Below, piece after piece: positions 41,591 through 50,553 of a stretch of DNA of 64,000 nt (position 1 is the stretch's first letter; every line of letters begins with the position of its first letter). The translations under genes and the position numbers were made by a program. The stretch covers positions 1 to 64,000 of the forward strand of contig NZ_BOPH01000024.1 in the NCBI RefSeq assembly GCF_016863655.1, given 5' to 3'. Source of the stretch: Virgisporangium ochraceum. Its GTDB lineage: Bacteria > Actinomycetota > Actinomycetes > Mycobacteriales > Micromonosporaceae. Below the pieces are notes generated by a model. That model made no database searches. It saw only the letters and a program-made list of their open reading frames with translations, and was not told where the DNA came from.

Positions 41591-42172
41591 CTACTCTGCG
41601 CGGTCGTTCCTGCCCACGACCTGGTGCACCAGGCCGTACTCGACCGCCTCGGCGGCCGTGAGCATCTTCCCCGCGGACAGGTCCGACTCGATCCTGCTGC
41701 GGGCCTGCCCGGTCACCTCGGCCAGCCGTACCGCCAGCTCCTCCAGCTCACGCAGGTACCGACCGGCGGCCGACGCCACCTCGTCGGCGGTGCCCGCCAC
41801 CGTGGCCGAGCGCGGCTCGGTCAGCCTGATGCGGGCGTGCCGGTACGCGAGCCGGCGGTGGGCGGCGGCCAGCACCGCGACGGCGGCTCCCCCGGCCTCG
41901 CCGGTGACCGTCGCGTGCAGTTCGCACCGCATGGCGTCGACGGCGTCGACCACGGCGAACGCCGCGTTGAGGTCGCCCTCCGGCGCCGACAGGTGCAGGT
42001 GCACCGGCTCGGTGCCCAGCGCGTCGAGCGTGAGGAGCGACGCGGCCGCCTGGCTGGCCGAGCCGCCGGTGATCACACCGGTCAGCATCACGACCCGCCG
42101 GTCGAACAGCTTCTCGGCGAGCCACGGCGCGACGCCCTCCGACGGGCCCGGCATCGGGCGGTTCTCACGCAT
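41591..42172 (-). CDS. ClpP-like protein without catalytic residues
   Basis: The 193-residue protein has the ClpP/crotonase fold pattern (RRVVMLTGVITGGSASQAAAS, then LHLSAPEGDLNAAFAVVDAV and LTAAEAVEYGLVHQVV). The ClpP active serine motif is replaced: GEAGGA at residues 91-96 puts Gly95 where Ser is expected, and RLTEP at 116-120 puts Thr118 at the histidine position. It should be unable to cleave peptides and may bind or regulate true ClpP rings. It overlaps the upstream XRE gene by eight bases, so the two form an operon. Confidence 0.8.
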   Translation of the reverse strand: MRENRPMPGPSEGVAPWLAEKLFDRRVVMLTGVITGGSASQAAASLLTLDALGTEPVHLHLSAPEGDLNAAFAVVDAVDAMRCELHATVTGEAGGAAVAVLAAAHRRLAYRHARIRLTEPRSATVAGTADEVASAAGRYLRELEELAVRLAEVTGQARSRIESDLSAGKMLTAAEAVEYGLVHQVVGRNDRAE

Positions 42173-42416
42173 CCGGAACCTCCAGCTTCAGCTCGGCACC
42201 CACCGCCGCGGCGTACCGCCGCAGGGTCGACATCCGGGCGTCGACCTGCCCGGCCTCCAGCCGCGCGACGGCCGGCTGCGAGGTGCCCATCCGCTCGGCG
42301 ACCTCCCCCTGCGACAGCCCGGCCGCGCGCCGGCGCGCGACCAGCTCCTCGACAAGATCATTGTTGGCGGCCATCTCCCGGAACCCCGGAAGACGCGGCA
42401 GCCCGTCGTCGGTCAT
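42165..42416 (-). CDS. XRE family helix-turn-helix regulator
   Basis: The 83-residue protein is a compact Cro/CI-type regulator (LVARRRAAGLSQGEVAERMG, then SQPAVARLEAGQ at about residues 46-57). Its tail VGAELKLEV is the usual end of small XRE and antitoxin-like proteins. The ATG at 42416 lies inside a palindrome (ATATC-N6-GATAT), a natural site for self-repression. It is transcribed ahead of the ClpP-like gene. The pair resembles toxin-antitoxin layout, but the partner is not a known toxin. Confidence 0.87.
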   Translation of the reverse strand: MTDDGLPRLPGFREMAANNDLVEELVARRRAAGLSQGEVAERMGTSQPAVARLEAGQVDARMSTLRRYAAAVGAELKLEVPDA

Positions 42417-42430
42417 ATCAGAAACGATAT
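42415..42430. promoter_or_regulatory. palindrome ATATC-N6-GATAT over the XRE start codon
   Basis: A 5-6-5 inverted repeat in an otherwise GC-rich region overlaps the first codon of the XRE gene. Autoregulation is the likely role. Confidence 0.55.
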
Positions 42431-42460
42431 ACCCACCCCGTAAACGTCCCGGACCCCCGC

Positions 42461-42481
42461 GGTGTCTGAGTCCATGACACC
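42461..42481. promoter_or_regulatory. inverted repeat GGTGTC-N9-GACACC
   Basis: A 6-9-6 inverted repeat ends 14 bases before the SigE-type sigma gene. It could be an operator or part of its promoter. Confidence 0.4.
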
Positions 42482-42495
42482 CTCGCGGAGGACCG

Positions 42496-42993
42496 ATGGA
42501 TGAGTTCGACGACTTCGTTCGCGCCCGCGCCGACGAACTGCTGCGCCTGGCCTTCCTGATGTGCGGCGACCGGCACCAGGCCGAGGACCTGCTCCAGGAG
42601 GTCCTCGAACAGCTGTTCCTGCGCTGGCGGCGCGTCAACGAGCCGGAGGCGTACGCGCGGCGCGTCCTGGTCAACCGCACGATCAACCACTGGCGGTGGC
42701 GGCGCCGGCACCGGGAGGCGCCGCTCGACCACGCCGCCGAACCGCTGGTCGACGACCACGCCGCCGACGTGTCCAGCCGCGCCGAGGTGCTGCGCCTGCT
42801 CGGCACGCTGGGCGGCCGTCAGCGCGCGGCCGTCGTCCTGCGCTACCTCAACGGGCTGTCGGTCGCCGAAGTCGCCGACCTGCTCGGCTGCTCGGAGCCC
42901 ACCGTACGCAGCCACACCTTCCGCGGCCTGGCCAAACTCCGCGAGGTCCTCCCCGAGGCCGCGCTCGTCCGCAACGGAGATCTCGATGGTTGA
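42496..42993 (+). CDS. SigE family ECF RNA polymerase sigma factor
   Basis: The 165-residue protein has sigma region 2 (RLAFLMCGDRHQAEDLLQEVLEQ, residues 17-39, then PEAYARRVLVNRTINHWR) and region 4 (LGGRQRAAVVLRYLNGLS, then EPTVRSHTFRGLAKL). It belongs to the actinomycete SigE-like ECF family. GGAGG precedes the ATG. It overlaps the next gene by eight bases, and that gene encodes a membrane-anchored partner. A similar but reversed module is at 51476-52785. Confidence 0.9.
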   Translation: MDEFDDFVRARADELLRLAFLMCGDRHQAEDLLQEVLEQLFLRWRRVNEPEAYARRVLVNRTINHWRWRRRHREAPLDHAAEPLVDDHAADVSSRAEVLRLLGTLGGRQRAAVVLRYLNGLSVAEVADLLGCSEPTVRSHTFRGLAKLREVLPEAALVRNGDLDG

Positions 42994-44257
42994 CCACGAA
43001 GAGCGCATCAGCGCGACGCTGCGGGCGGTCAGCGACGACCTGCGCGCCCGCCCCACCCTCCTCGCCGAGGTCCGCACGGGCGCGCTGCGTCGGCAGCGGC
43101 GCCGTCGCGTCGCCGGTGGCGCCGCGATCGCCGCGGCCGCGGTCCTGGTCGCTTCGGCGGTCGCCGCCGGCGGCCTGCGGTCCGTCGCCGGTCCCGAAAG
43201 ACCATTGGGGACGCACGTGAGCACGTCGCCCAGCCCGACAGCTTCGCGTTCAGCCGAGGTGGCAGCGCCGGGTACGTGCCGGATCGACCGCCTGCCCGTC
43301 CCCGAGGGGCATCCCCGCAGCCTGGTCACCGGCGGCGACCCCACCGGCCGGTTCCTGGTCGGACGGGCGTACGGCAGCACCGGCTTCGTGGCCAGGCACC
43401 CGCTGCTGATCTGGGACGACGGCGTGCCGACCCGGGTCGACATGCCCGGCGACGACGAGGCCTTCGACGACATCACCAGCACCGGGATGGCCGTCGGGTC
43501 AGCTTTCACCGGCCGCGACACCCAGAGCGCCTTCGTCTACCGCGACGGGAAGCTGACCCGGCTGCGGGCACCGGCGGGCAGCGTCCAGGCGCGGGCGGTC
43601 GCGGAGAACGGGACGATCGTGGGCAACCTCGGTGGCGGCTCCGAGCCGTACCAGCCGCTGGTGTGGAGCGGCCCCGACGGCGAGGCCCAGTTCCTCCCGC
43701 TCCCCGACGGCTTCCCGGAAGGGGAGACCGTCGACGTCGACGACGACGGCACGGTCCTCGCCAAGGTCAGCGTCGCGGGCTCGCGAGGTCCCGACGGCGG
43801 AGACCACGCCCACGTCTGGGCCCCCGACGGATCCGGCCGGCTCCTGCCGATGCCGGAGGTCGGTGGGAAGCCCGCGCAGACGTTCTGGCCGATCTCGATC
43901 CACGACGGCGTCGTGTTCGGCCGCGCCGCCAGGCCCATCGGCAGCGGCGGGGTCTCCTTCGACTCCTTCCTGTTCAACCTGCGCACCGGTACGTACACGC
44001 CGCTGACCCACGCGTTCGGGCTCGTCGGCACCAGCGAGGGCTGGATCGTCGGCCAGGAGTGGGACGGTCCGTTCGTCGCCGCACCGGGCGGCCGGGCCCC
44101 ACTCCCGATGCTGGTACCGCTGAGCGAGGATCCCGTGACGCGCCTGATGAACATGGCCGTGCACATCAGCGCCGACGGCACGGTGATCGGCGGGCAGGCG
44201 GTCGACGACAAGAGCCAGATCCAGGCCGTTCGATGGCGGTGCACGAAAGTGGTGTGA
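42986..44257 (+). CDS. membrane-anchored beta-propeller-like protein, probable sigma partner
   Basis: The 423-residue protein has a cytoplasmic head of about 45 residues (HEERISATLRAVSDDL), one membrane helix at about 47-65 and an outer domain. The outer domain has repeated strands of the HAF/beta-propeller kind (VWSGPDGEAQFLPLPDGF, VWAPDGSGRLLPMPEV, FNLRTGTYTPLTHAFGLV). Coupling to the SigE gene suggests an anti-sigma factor with a sensor domain, but the head lacks a clear zinc anti-sigma motif, so the role is inferred from position. A signal ligand is unknown. Confidence 0.78.
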   Translation: MVDHEERISATLRAVSDDLRARPTLLAEVRTGALRRQRRRRVAGGAAIAAAAVLVASAVAAGGLRSVAGPERPLGTHVSTSPSPTASRSAEVAAPGTCRIDRLPVPEGHPRSLVTGGDPTGRFLVGRAYGSTGFVARHPLLIWDDGVPTRVDMPGDDEAFDDITSTGMAVGSAFTGRDTQSAFVYRDGKLTRLRAPAGSVQARAVAENGTIVGNLGGGSEPYQPLVWSGPDGEAQFLPLPDGFPEGETVDVDDDGTVLAKVSVAGSRGPDGGDHAHVWAPDGSGRLLPMPEVGGKPAQTFWPISIHDGVVFGRAARPIGSGGVSFDSFLFNLRTGTYTPLTHAFGLVGTSEGWIVGQEWDGPFVAAPGGRAPLPMLVPLSEDPVTRLMNMAVHISADGTVIGGQAVDDKSQIQAVRWRCTKVV

Positions 44258-44320
44258 GTCTTCTCGCCCCGGACGGACGCGGTGCGCGTAGCCCACAGCC
44301 GTGTGGGGTAAGGACGTTAC

Positions 44321-45982
44321 GTGCTGCGTCCAGGAGAACTACTCAGTGACCGCTATCGACTCGACGCGTTCCTCGCCAGTGGCGGAATGGGTGAGGTGTG
44401 GCGCGCCACGGACGTCGTGCTCGGCCGCACCGTCGCGGTCAAGGTGCTGCTTCCGGCGCTCCTCACCGACGCGGCGTTCCTGGCCCGGTTCAAGGCCGAG
44501 GCGCGCATCCTGGCCGCGTTCCGCCATCCGAACGTGGTCGACGTCTACGACTTCGGCGAGAGCGAGCTCGACGGTCGGACCGCGGCCTACCTGGTGATGG
44601 CCTACGTCGACGGCGAGCCGCTGTCGCACCGGATCGCCACCGACGGCAGGCTGCCGGTCGTCGACACGCTCTCGGTGGTCGCGCAGGCCGCCGACGCGCT
44701 CGCGGCCGCGCACGTCGGCGGCGTGGTCCACCGCGACGTGAAGCCGGGCAACCTGCTGGTCCAGGCCGACGGCACGGTCGTCCTGGTCGACTTCGGCGTG
44801 GCCCGCTCGGCGGACATCACCGCGATCACCGCGGCGAACGCCGTTCCCGGCACGGTGCTCTACATGGCACCCGAGCAGGTGTCGGGCAAGCCGGTCGCGC
44901 CGACCACCGACATCTACGCGCTGGGCGCGGTGGGCTACCAGTGCCTCGCCGGCGTGCCGCCGTTCAACGGCGAGGCGCCGATGGAGATCGCGCTGCGGCA
45001 CCTCAACGACGAGGTCCCGCCGCTGCCCGACGACACCCCGGAGCCGGTCCGGACGCTGGTGATGCGCTCCCTGGAGAAGGACCCGGCCGACCGCTACCAG
45101 TCCGCCGCCGAGTTCGCGGCCGCCGCCCGGGCCGCCGCCGCCGCGGTCGGCGGCACGGTGCCGGGCGCGGTGTCCACGACGCAGGTTGCCCCGGTGGCGC
45201 CGGTGGGGCAGGCGTCCGTCGGCACGCCCGCGCGCACCGCCGTCGACCTGCCGCCGGTGCCGGCGGGTGGCGGTTTCGCGCCGGGACGCGCCCGCACCGG
45301 CGGCCCGGAGTCCGACGGCCTCGGCGGACGCCGCACCGAGACGATGCCCGCCGGCTTCGACGACTCCACCGGCGGCCTGCGCGGAGCCGGCGTGGCGGGC
45401 GCCGCCGCCGTCGGTGCCGGCGCGGGCGTCGCGGGTGCCGGCCTGGCGGGACGCGCCGCACCGGTGAGCGGAGGTGCCGTCCCGGTGAGCGGCGGCGCCC
45501 CTCCCGTGGGCCCGGCCGGCGGGCCGGGTGGGCCGCGTAGGCGGATGGCCGCCCTGGCCGGTGCCGCCGCGCTGGTCCTCGCCGGCGCGGCGCTCGCCGC
45601 GGTGGTGGCGTTCACCTCCGACGACGCGCCGACCAACACCCCCGAGACCACCACGCCTACCGTCAGCACGAACCCGACCCAACCCACACAGACCACCACC
45701 GGTCGGCCGACGTCCACCGGCACCCGCGGCGGCACCCCGACCAACCCCGCCACCTCGGCACCGGCGGAGAACCCCGGGACCACCGATCCCACCACCGAGG
45801 CGCCGCCGGCGAGCGACCCGCCCACCAACGAGCCCGACCCGGGCGGAACCGGCGGCTCCCCCGGCGGCAACACCGGCGGCGGGAACACCGGCGGGAACAC
45901 CGGTGGCAACGCGGGCGGCAACACCGGCGGCGGGGTCGGTGCCGGCGGCGAGGACGGGTCCGAGGTGGGCACCGACGGATAG
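44321..45982 (+). CDS. Ser/Thr protein kinase (PknA/PknB-like, no PASTA)
   Basis: The 553-residue protein has a complete Hanks-type kinase domain at about residues 10-265: glycine loop LASGGMGEV, ATP lysine Lys41, HRDVKPGN at 137-144, DFG at 157-159 and APEQ near 184. An Ala/Pro-rich linker follows, then a membrane helix at about 408-430. The outside part is a Thr/Pro-rich stretch and a Gly/Asn repeat (GGNTGG units); PASTA domains are absent. It phosphorylates proteins on Ser or Thr, and the targets are unknown. Start is GTG 44321. Confidence 0.9.
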   Translation: MLRPGELLSDRYRLDAFLASGGMGEVWRATDVVLGRTVAVKVLLPALLTDAAFLARFKAEARILAAFRHPNVVDVYDFGESELDGRTAAYLVMAYVDGEPLSHRIATDGRLPVVDTLSVVAQAADALAAAHVGGVVHRDVKPGNLLVQADGTVVLVDFGVARSADITAITAANAVPGTVLYMAPEQVSGKPVAPTTDIYALGAVGYQCLAGVPPFNGEAPMEIALRHLNDEVPPLPDDTPEPVRTLVMRSLEKDPADRYQSAAEFAAAARAAAAAVGGTVPGAVSTTQVAPVAPVGQASVGTPARTAVDLPPVPAGGGFAPGRARTGGPESDGLGGRRTETMPAGFDDSTGGLRGAGVAGAAAVGAGAGVAGAGLAGRAAPVSGGAVPVSGGAPPVGPAGGPGGPRRRMAALAGAAALVLAGAALAAVVAFTSDDAPTNTPETTTPTVSTNPTQPTQTTTGRPTSTGTRGGTPTNPATSAPAENPGTTDPTTEAPPASDPPTNEPDPGGTGGSPGGNTGGGNTGGNTGGNAGGNTGGGVGAGGEDGSEVGTDG

Positions 45983-45995
45983 CGCGGGCTCGCGG

Positions 45996-46373
45996 CTACG
46001 GCCGGAGCCGCCCCGCGCTCCGAGCCGCACGGGCCTCCTGGAACGGGAGCCGGTCGAAGATGAACCGGCTGTGGGCGATCCTCCCGTCGCGCACCGTCAC
46101 CAGTTCGGCGGCCGGCGCGCTCGCGACCAGCGTGGTCGCCGAGTCGTAGACCACCACGGCCCGTTCCCCGTCGCCGAAGGCCGCCAGCACCTCGGCGCCG
46201 ATCAGCATCTCGACGTACGGCTCCAGGAACGCGCGGTAGCCCGCGGCGCCCTCGATCCGGCCCGCCGGCGCGTCGAGCACCACGTCGTCGGCCACGTACG
46301 CCATCGCGGCACCGACGTCCCCGCCCGACCACGCCCTCTGGTACGCCAGTGCCACCCGTACCGCCTCGTCCAT
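45996..46373 (-). CDS. SnoaL-like nuclear transport factor 2 fold protein
   Basis: The 125-residue protein has the SnoaL/NTF2 pattern (VRVALAYQRAWSGGDVGAAM, YVADDVVLDAPAGRIEG, GYRAFLEPYVEML, ITHSRFIFDRLPF-like end). Such proteins are small hydrolases, isomerases or ligand binders. ATG 46373 has GGGAG five bases upstream and is preferred over ATG 46385. It is divergent from an ECF sigma gene that itself ends in a SnoaL-like domain, so the two may sense the same ligand. Confidence 0.83.
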   Translation of the reverse strand: MDEAVRVALAYQRAWSGGDVGAAMAYVADDVVLDAPAGRIEGAAGYRAFLEPYVEMLIGAEVLAAFGDGERAVVVYDSATTLVASAPAAELVTVRDGRIAHSRFIFDRLPFQEARAARSAGRLRP

Positions 46374-46477
46374 CGTCACTCCCATCCTCGATCCCCCTGC
46401 CGGTCCGATCTCTGCACCTGGTATCGACACCGGCCGGCCCCGATCCGGAACGGTCGTCACATGCGAGGATCCCGGGA

Positions 46478-47401
46478 ATGACGGATGCGCTGCTCGCGCG
46501 GGCCCGGGCCGGCGACGCCGAGGCGTTCCGCGACCTGGTCGACCCCTACCGGGGCGAGCTGCGCCTGCACTGCTACCGGCTGCTCGGGTCGTTCTCCGAC
46601 GCCGAGGACGTGCTGCAGGAGGTGCTCCTGGCGGCCTGGCGGGGCCTGGCGACGTTCGAGGAGCGGGCCAGCCCGCGCACCTGGCTGTACCGGATCGCCA
46701 CCAACCGCTGCCTCAACGCCATCCGCGACGGTCGGCGGCGGATCCCCGTCGAGCCGGTGCCGCCGTTCGAGCCGCCGGAGCCGACCCGCCGGTCCGACGT
46801 CCCCTGGTTGCGGCCCTACCCCGAGTCGCCGGAGCTGCACGCCGCCCGGCGGGAGACGGTGGAGCTGGCGTTCGTGGCCGGGCTGCAGCGGCTCCCGCCC
46901 CGGCAGGCGGCCACCCTCGTGCTGCGCGACGTGCTCGGGTACACCGCGCCGGAGGTCGCCGACCTCCTCGACACCACCGAGACCGCGGTGAAGGGCACCC
47001 TGCAGCGGGCCCGCGCCACGATGACCCGCCTGCGGCCCGACCGCGAGCGGGTGGCGGCCGGCTCTGCGGAGGAGCGGCGGCTGTCCCGCCGCTTCGCCGA
47101 GGCGTTCGTCGCGGGTGACCTGCCCGGCCTGCTCGCCCTGCTCACCGACGACGCGTGGCTGGCCATGCCGCCGGCCCCGCACGAGTACCACGGCCGCGAC
47201 GCGGTCGCGGCGTTCCTGCGGGTGGGCTGGGCCGCCACGACGAGCCGGCCCGACCTGGCGCCCACCCGCGCGAACGGCCAGCCCGCGTTCGCCTGCCACC
47301 TGTCCGGCAGGCCGGCCGGTCTCCTGGTCCTCACCTGTCACGAGGGCCGGATCAGCGGCCTGACCCGCTTCCTGGACGGCTCCGCGGTCAGGCGCGCATG
47401 A
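46478..47401 (+). CDS. ECF sigma factor with C-terminal SnoaL-like domain
   Basis: The 307-residue protein has sigma region 2 (CYRLLGSFSDAEDVLQEVLLAAW, then TWLYRIATNRCLNAI) and region 4 (LPPRQAATLVLRDVLGYTAPE, then TETAVKGTLQRARA). An NTF2/SnoaL-like tail follows at about 205-305 (FAEAFVAGDLPGLLALLTDDAWLAMPP). This is the SigG/SigJ/ECF41-like type, in which the tail controls activity in place of a separate anti-sigma factor. The start is ATG 46478. Its end overlaps the convergent ABC permease gene by 14 bases. Confidence 0.9.
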   Translation: MTDALLARARAGDAEAFRDLVDPYRGELRLHCYRLLGSFSDAEDVLQEVLLAAWRGLATFEERASPRTWLYRIATNRCLNAIRDGRRRIPVEPVPPFEPPEPTRRSDVPWLRPYPESPELHAARRETVELAFVAGLQRLPPRQAATLVLRDVLGYTAPEVADLLDTTETAVKGTLQRARATMTRLRPDRERVAAGSAEERRLSRRFAEAFVAGDLPGLLALLTDDAWLAMPPAPHEYHGRDAVAAFLRVGWAATTSRPDLAPTRANGQPAFACHLSGRPAGLLVLTCHEGRISGLTRFLDGSAVRRA

Positions 47402-48713
47402 CGGTCGCGATCGGGATCCGCGCGGCCCGGATCGCCGGGATCAGGCCGCCGAGGATGCCCGCGCACAGGCCGGCGATCACCCCGGCGACCCCGGCCTGCC
47501 AGGGGAACACGAGGTTGCGCAGCGCCGGTTCCTGGTTGCCTATCACGTCCGCGATCACCGGGATCGCCGCGGCCGCCAGCCCGATCGCGGCGCCCGCGGT
47601 GAGTAACCCGGTGATCAGCGTCTCGGCCAGCACGATGCCGGCCAGGAGTATTCGCGACATCCCCACCGCCCGGCGCAACGCGAACTCCTCGACGCGCTCC
47701 CCGACCGTCGCCAGGCCCACGTTCAGGATGCCGGCGACGCCGATGAGCAGCACCAGCGACGCCAGCCCGAGGAACACGTACCGCACGATCTGGATCTCTT
47801 TGCCCAGCTGCTTCTCGATGTCGACGGTCTGCACCCGGATCGCGTCGCCCGGCAGGCCGAGGCCGGCGAGCTTGGCGCGCAGCGCCGGCACGAGGTCGGC
47901 GGCCTCCGGGGTGAACAGCACCGTGATGTCGTAGAACGACCCGGAGCCCTGGGTGGAGTTCAGCGCGCTCTCGGGCAGCCAGTTCAGCAGCTCGTCGGCG
48001 CGCAGGTAGGCGCGCGGCTGGTATCCCGAGTCGTCCATGACGCCGACCACGCGCGGGGTGGTGTTGGCGATCGCGCCGTCGACGCGCATCTCGGCCGGCA
48101 CCCGGTGCAGCGCGAAGCCCTCGGCGGCCTGCCGGTTGAGGACCAGCCGCGGCGCCAGCGACGGCGGCGAGGCGAAGTCGAGCCACTCCCCCGACTCGGC
48201 GCGGTAGGGGCGGAACTGGCGGATGTCGCCGGTCACCGCCATGAGCTCGACCTCGATGGCGGCACCGCTCGTCTCCCGCGGCGCGCTCTCGTCGACCCGG
48301 CAGTTGCCGGCCTCGTCGCAGATGATCGGCGGACCGCCGAAGTCGAGCGCCCGGCCGTTCTCGAACGGCGCCGCGCCCGGGTTCACCGGGCGCACGTTCG
48401 GCTCGCCGATGATGGCCCGGCCGAGGATCGCCGCGACCGCGCCCGTCCTGCCGCGCAGCTCCTCCAGGACGATCGGCACCGACCCGTTCATGTTGGGCAG
48501 GTTCATCACGATGGTGCCGTCGGGCCCCTCGGTCAGCTCGATGTTCGACCGCACGGCGGACTCGGCGGTCGACGCGGCGGCCTGCACGACGATCACCGCC
48601 ATCACGCCCATGAACAGGCTGATCATCGACAGGAACGTGCGCAGCTTGCGGGCCCGGATGCCCTGGCCGCCGATGATCAGCGCGGACCGGAACCGCCCCC
48701 GGAACCGGATCAC
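47388..48713 (-). CDS. MacB-type ABC transporter permease
   Basis: The 441-residue protein has the MacB/FtsX layout: one N-terminal helix (LRTFLSMISLFMGVMAVIVV, near residue 25), a large extracytoplasmic domain at about 50-315, then three helices near the end. GNAEEFALRR-like text is seen as VGERVEEFALRRAVGMSR, which is diagnostic. With the ATPase and adaptor genes upstream it forms a tripartite-like exporter for peptides or small molecules. The start is a GTG at 48713 overlapping the ATPase stop. Confidence 0.9.
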   Translation of the reverse strand: MIRFRGRFRSALIIGGQGIRARKLRTFLSMISLFMGVMAVIVVQAAASTAESAVRSNIELTEGPDGTIVMNLPNMNGSVPIVLEELRGRTGAVAAILGRAIIGEPNVRPVNPGAAPFENGRALDFGGPPIICDEAGNCRVDESAPRETSGAAIEVELMAVTGDIRQFRPYRAESGEWLDFASPPSLAPRLVLNRQAAEGFALHRVPAEMRVDGAIANTTPRVVGVMDDSGYQPRAYLRADELLNWLPESALNSTQGSGSFYDITVLFTPEAADLVPALRAKLAGLGLPGDAIRVQTVDIEKQLGKEIQIVRYVFLGLASLVLLIGVAGILNVGLATVGERVEEFALRRAVGMSRILLAGIVLAETLITGLLTAGAAIGLAAAAIPVIADVIGNQEPALRNLVFPWQAGVAGVIAGLCAGILGGLIPAIRAARIPIATVMRA

Positions 48714-49480
48714 GAGCCCACCCCGGCCGGAAACTCCTGCGTCACCTCGGCGTTGGCCACAGGCTCGACGGGACGGTCGTCGTCGCCGACCTCGTGCAGC
48801 GTGCCACCGGTGAGCCGGAGCACGCGGTTCATCCGGCGCGCGTGGTCCCAGTCGTGGGTCACCAGGATCAGCCCGCAGCCCTGCCGGGTCGCCTCGTACA
48901 GCGTCGAGACGACGAGGTTGCCGGTCTCGGTGTCGAGCGCGCCGGTCGGCTCGTCGGCGAGCAGCACCTTCGGCTCGCGCACCAGCGCGCGGGCGATCGC
49001 GACCCGCTGCTGCTCGCCGCCCGACAGGCGGGGCGGCCGGTGCTTCGCCAGGTGCGCGACGCCGACCTTCTCCAACGCGGCCATCACCTTCGCCTTCCGC
49101 TTGCGGCGCGGCAGCCAGCCCTGCCCGTTGACCAGCGCCATCGCCACGTTCTGCGCGGCGGTGAGGTGCTTGAGCAGGAAGAACCGCTGGAACACGAACC
49201 CGAACTCGGCGCTGCGCAACGCCGCCGCCTTCCGCTCGGGGAGCCTGGTGATGTCGCGGCCGTGGAGGAGGTACCGCCCGCCGTCGGCGCGGTCGAACAG
49301 CCCGATCAGGCTCAGCAACGTGCTCTTGCCCGAGCCGGACCGGCCGAGGATCGCCACGCTGTCGCCGGCGTGCACGGCGAGGTCGACCCCGGTGAGGATC
49401 GGCCGGGGCTCCTTCTGGCCGCGCAGCGTCTTGGTGAGCCCGATCAGCTCGATCAGCGCCTGCGGGTCCGACGCCGTCAC
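48710..49480 (-). CDS. MacB/LolD-type ABC transporter ATP-binding protein
   Basis: The 256-residue ATPase has Walker A LGRSGSGKST near residue 42, signature LSGGEQQRVAIARAL near 149 and Walker B VLLADEPTGALD near 171. It powers the adjacent permease. The GTG start at 49480 overlaps the adaptor stop by four bases (GTGA), and its own stop overlaps the permease start in the same way. The order adaptor, ATPase, permease is typical of actinomycete MacAB-like systems. Confidence 0.92.
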   Translation of the reverse strand: MTASDPQALIELIGLTKTLRGQKEPRPILTGVDLAVHAGDSVAILGRSGSGKSTLLSLIGLFDRADGGRYLLHGRDITRLPERKAAALRSAEFGFVFQRFFLLKHLTAAQNVAMALVNGQGWLPRRKRKAKVMAALEKVGVAHLAKHRPPRLSGGEQQRVAIARALVREPKVLLADEPTGALDTETGNLVVSTLYEATRQGCGLILVTHDWDHARRMNRVLRLTGGTLHEVGDDDRPVEPVANAEVTQEFPAGVGS

Positions 49481-50466
49481 TTCTGCCCCGGAAGGCCGCC
49501 CGGACCGTTCTCGCCCGGCGCCGGCGTCGGCAGGTTCGGACCCGGCACCGCGATGTTCTCGTCGCCGGTGAGGCCCGACCTGATCTCGATGACCTTTCCG
49601 TCGGTGAGCCCGAGCGCCACCTCGCGCGTCTGCCGCTGGCCGTCGGCGCCGACGACGTCGACCTGGCCCTTGCCCTGCCGCCCGGCGACCGCCTCGACCG
49701 GCAGCGTCAGCACGTTCTTGGCCGACTGGGTCACCACCTCGAGCGTGGCGGCCGCGCCATTGATCATCTTGATGTCGGCCGCACCGGTGCAGGTGAGCCG
49801 CAGCCCGGTGGGCTCGGAGTTCTGCGAGTCGCCGGGCCCGCGCACGGGCGGCGGCGCGGCACTCGCCGACGACGACGCTGCCGGCGGCGGGTCCTCCGGC
49901 ACGGTGCCGGCCGGCAACGCCGCGATCGTGCCGAGCAGCGCGCACGGGAACGGACCCGGTCCGTTCTTGATCTGCGCGACGACGCTGCCGGTGCTGCCGG
50001 CGATCTGGTACGCCTGCCCGCCGTCGAGGTCGGCCACGAGCGCGTAGCCGGCGAACTTGGCCGACACGACCGGCATGCCCACGGTCACGTCGGCGCGGTC
50101 GTCGACGAGCCGACCGGCGAACGCCGACCCCGCCGGAACCTCGATGTGGTGCGGCTTGTCGTCGTCGTCCCAGACGGTGGCGACCCGGGTCGACCGCGTA
50201 GGCGTGCGCGTCGGCGGCCGGACGTCGAGGTACCGGACCTCGCCGTCGACCGGCGAGACCAGCCCGTACAACGGATTCAGCACCACCTTGCCGGTGAGGC
50301 TCACCTTGTTGGCGAGATCGCGCCTGGTGGGCTTGACCACGGTCATCGCCGTGCCGCGGGCCGCGAGGTCGGGGGTCGGCGACTTCTCGTCGGACCCGCA
50401 CGCCACCAGCGCCGTACCGGCCAGCAGCACGGCGGAGACGACCAGCGCGCGTCTCGTGAAAGGCAA
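49477..50466 (-). CDS. lipoprotein efflux adaptor (HlyD/MacA-like)
   Basis: The 329-residue protein begins with a lipoprotein signal (PFTRRALVVSAVLLAGTAL, then the lipobox LVAC). Strand-rich adaptor modules follow (VSLTGKVVLNPLYGLVSP, then TLPVEAVAGRQGKGQVDVV and TREVALGLTDGKVIEIRSGL), with a Ser/Ala/Pro linker in the middle. It probably links the MacB-type permease to the cell envelope. A TTG start at 50466 is preferred because GGGGG precedes it and it places the signal correctly; a TTG at 50505 is the upstream alternative. Confidence 0.83.
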   Translation of the reverse strand: MPFTRRALVVSAVLLAGTALVACGSDEKSPTPDLAARGTAMTVVKPTRRDLANKVSLTGKVVLNPLYGLVSPVDGEVRYLDVRPPTRTPTRSTRVATVWDDDDKPHHIEVPAGSAFAGRLVDDRADVTVGMPVVSAKFAGYALVADLDGGQAYQIAGSTGSVVAQIKNGPGPFPCALLGTIAALPAGTVPEDPPPAASSSASAAPPPVRGPGDSQNSEPTGLRLTCTGAADIKMINGAAATLEVVTQSAKNVLTLPVEAVAGRQGKGQVDVVGADGQRQTREVALGLTDGKVIEIRSGLTGDENIAVPGPNLPTPAPGENGPGGLPGQK

Positions 50467-50553
50467 CGGGCACCCCCAGATCGCGGCCCCGCATCGGAGC
50501 ACCAACCGGTTAGACGCCCGGACTGTAGCGGATGGTTGTCTATGGAAATGTGA

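Noticed and set aside
41591..42416. Calling the XRE/ClpP-like pair a toxin-antitoxin system
   Set aside because: The layout is similar, but no toxin fold is recognisable in the partner.
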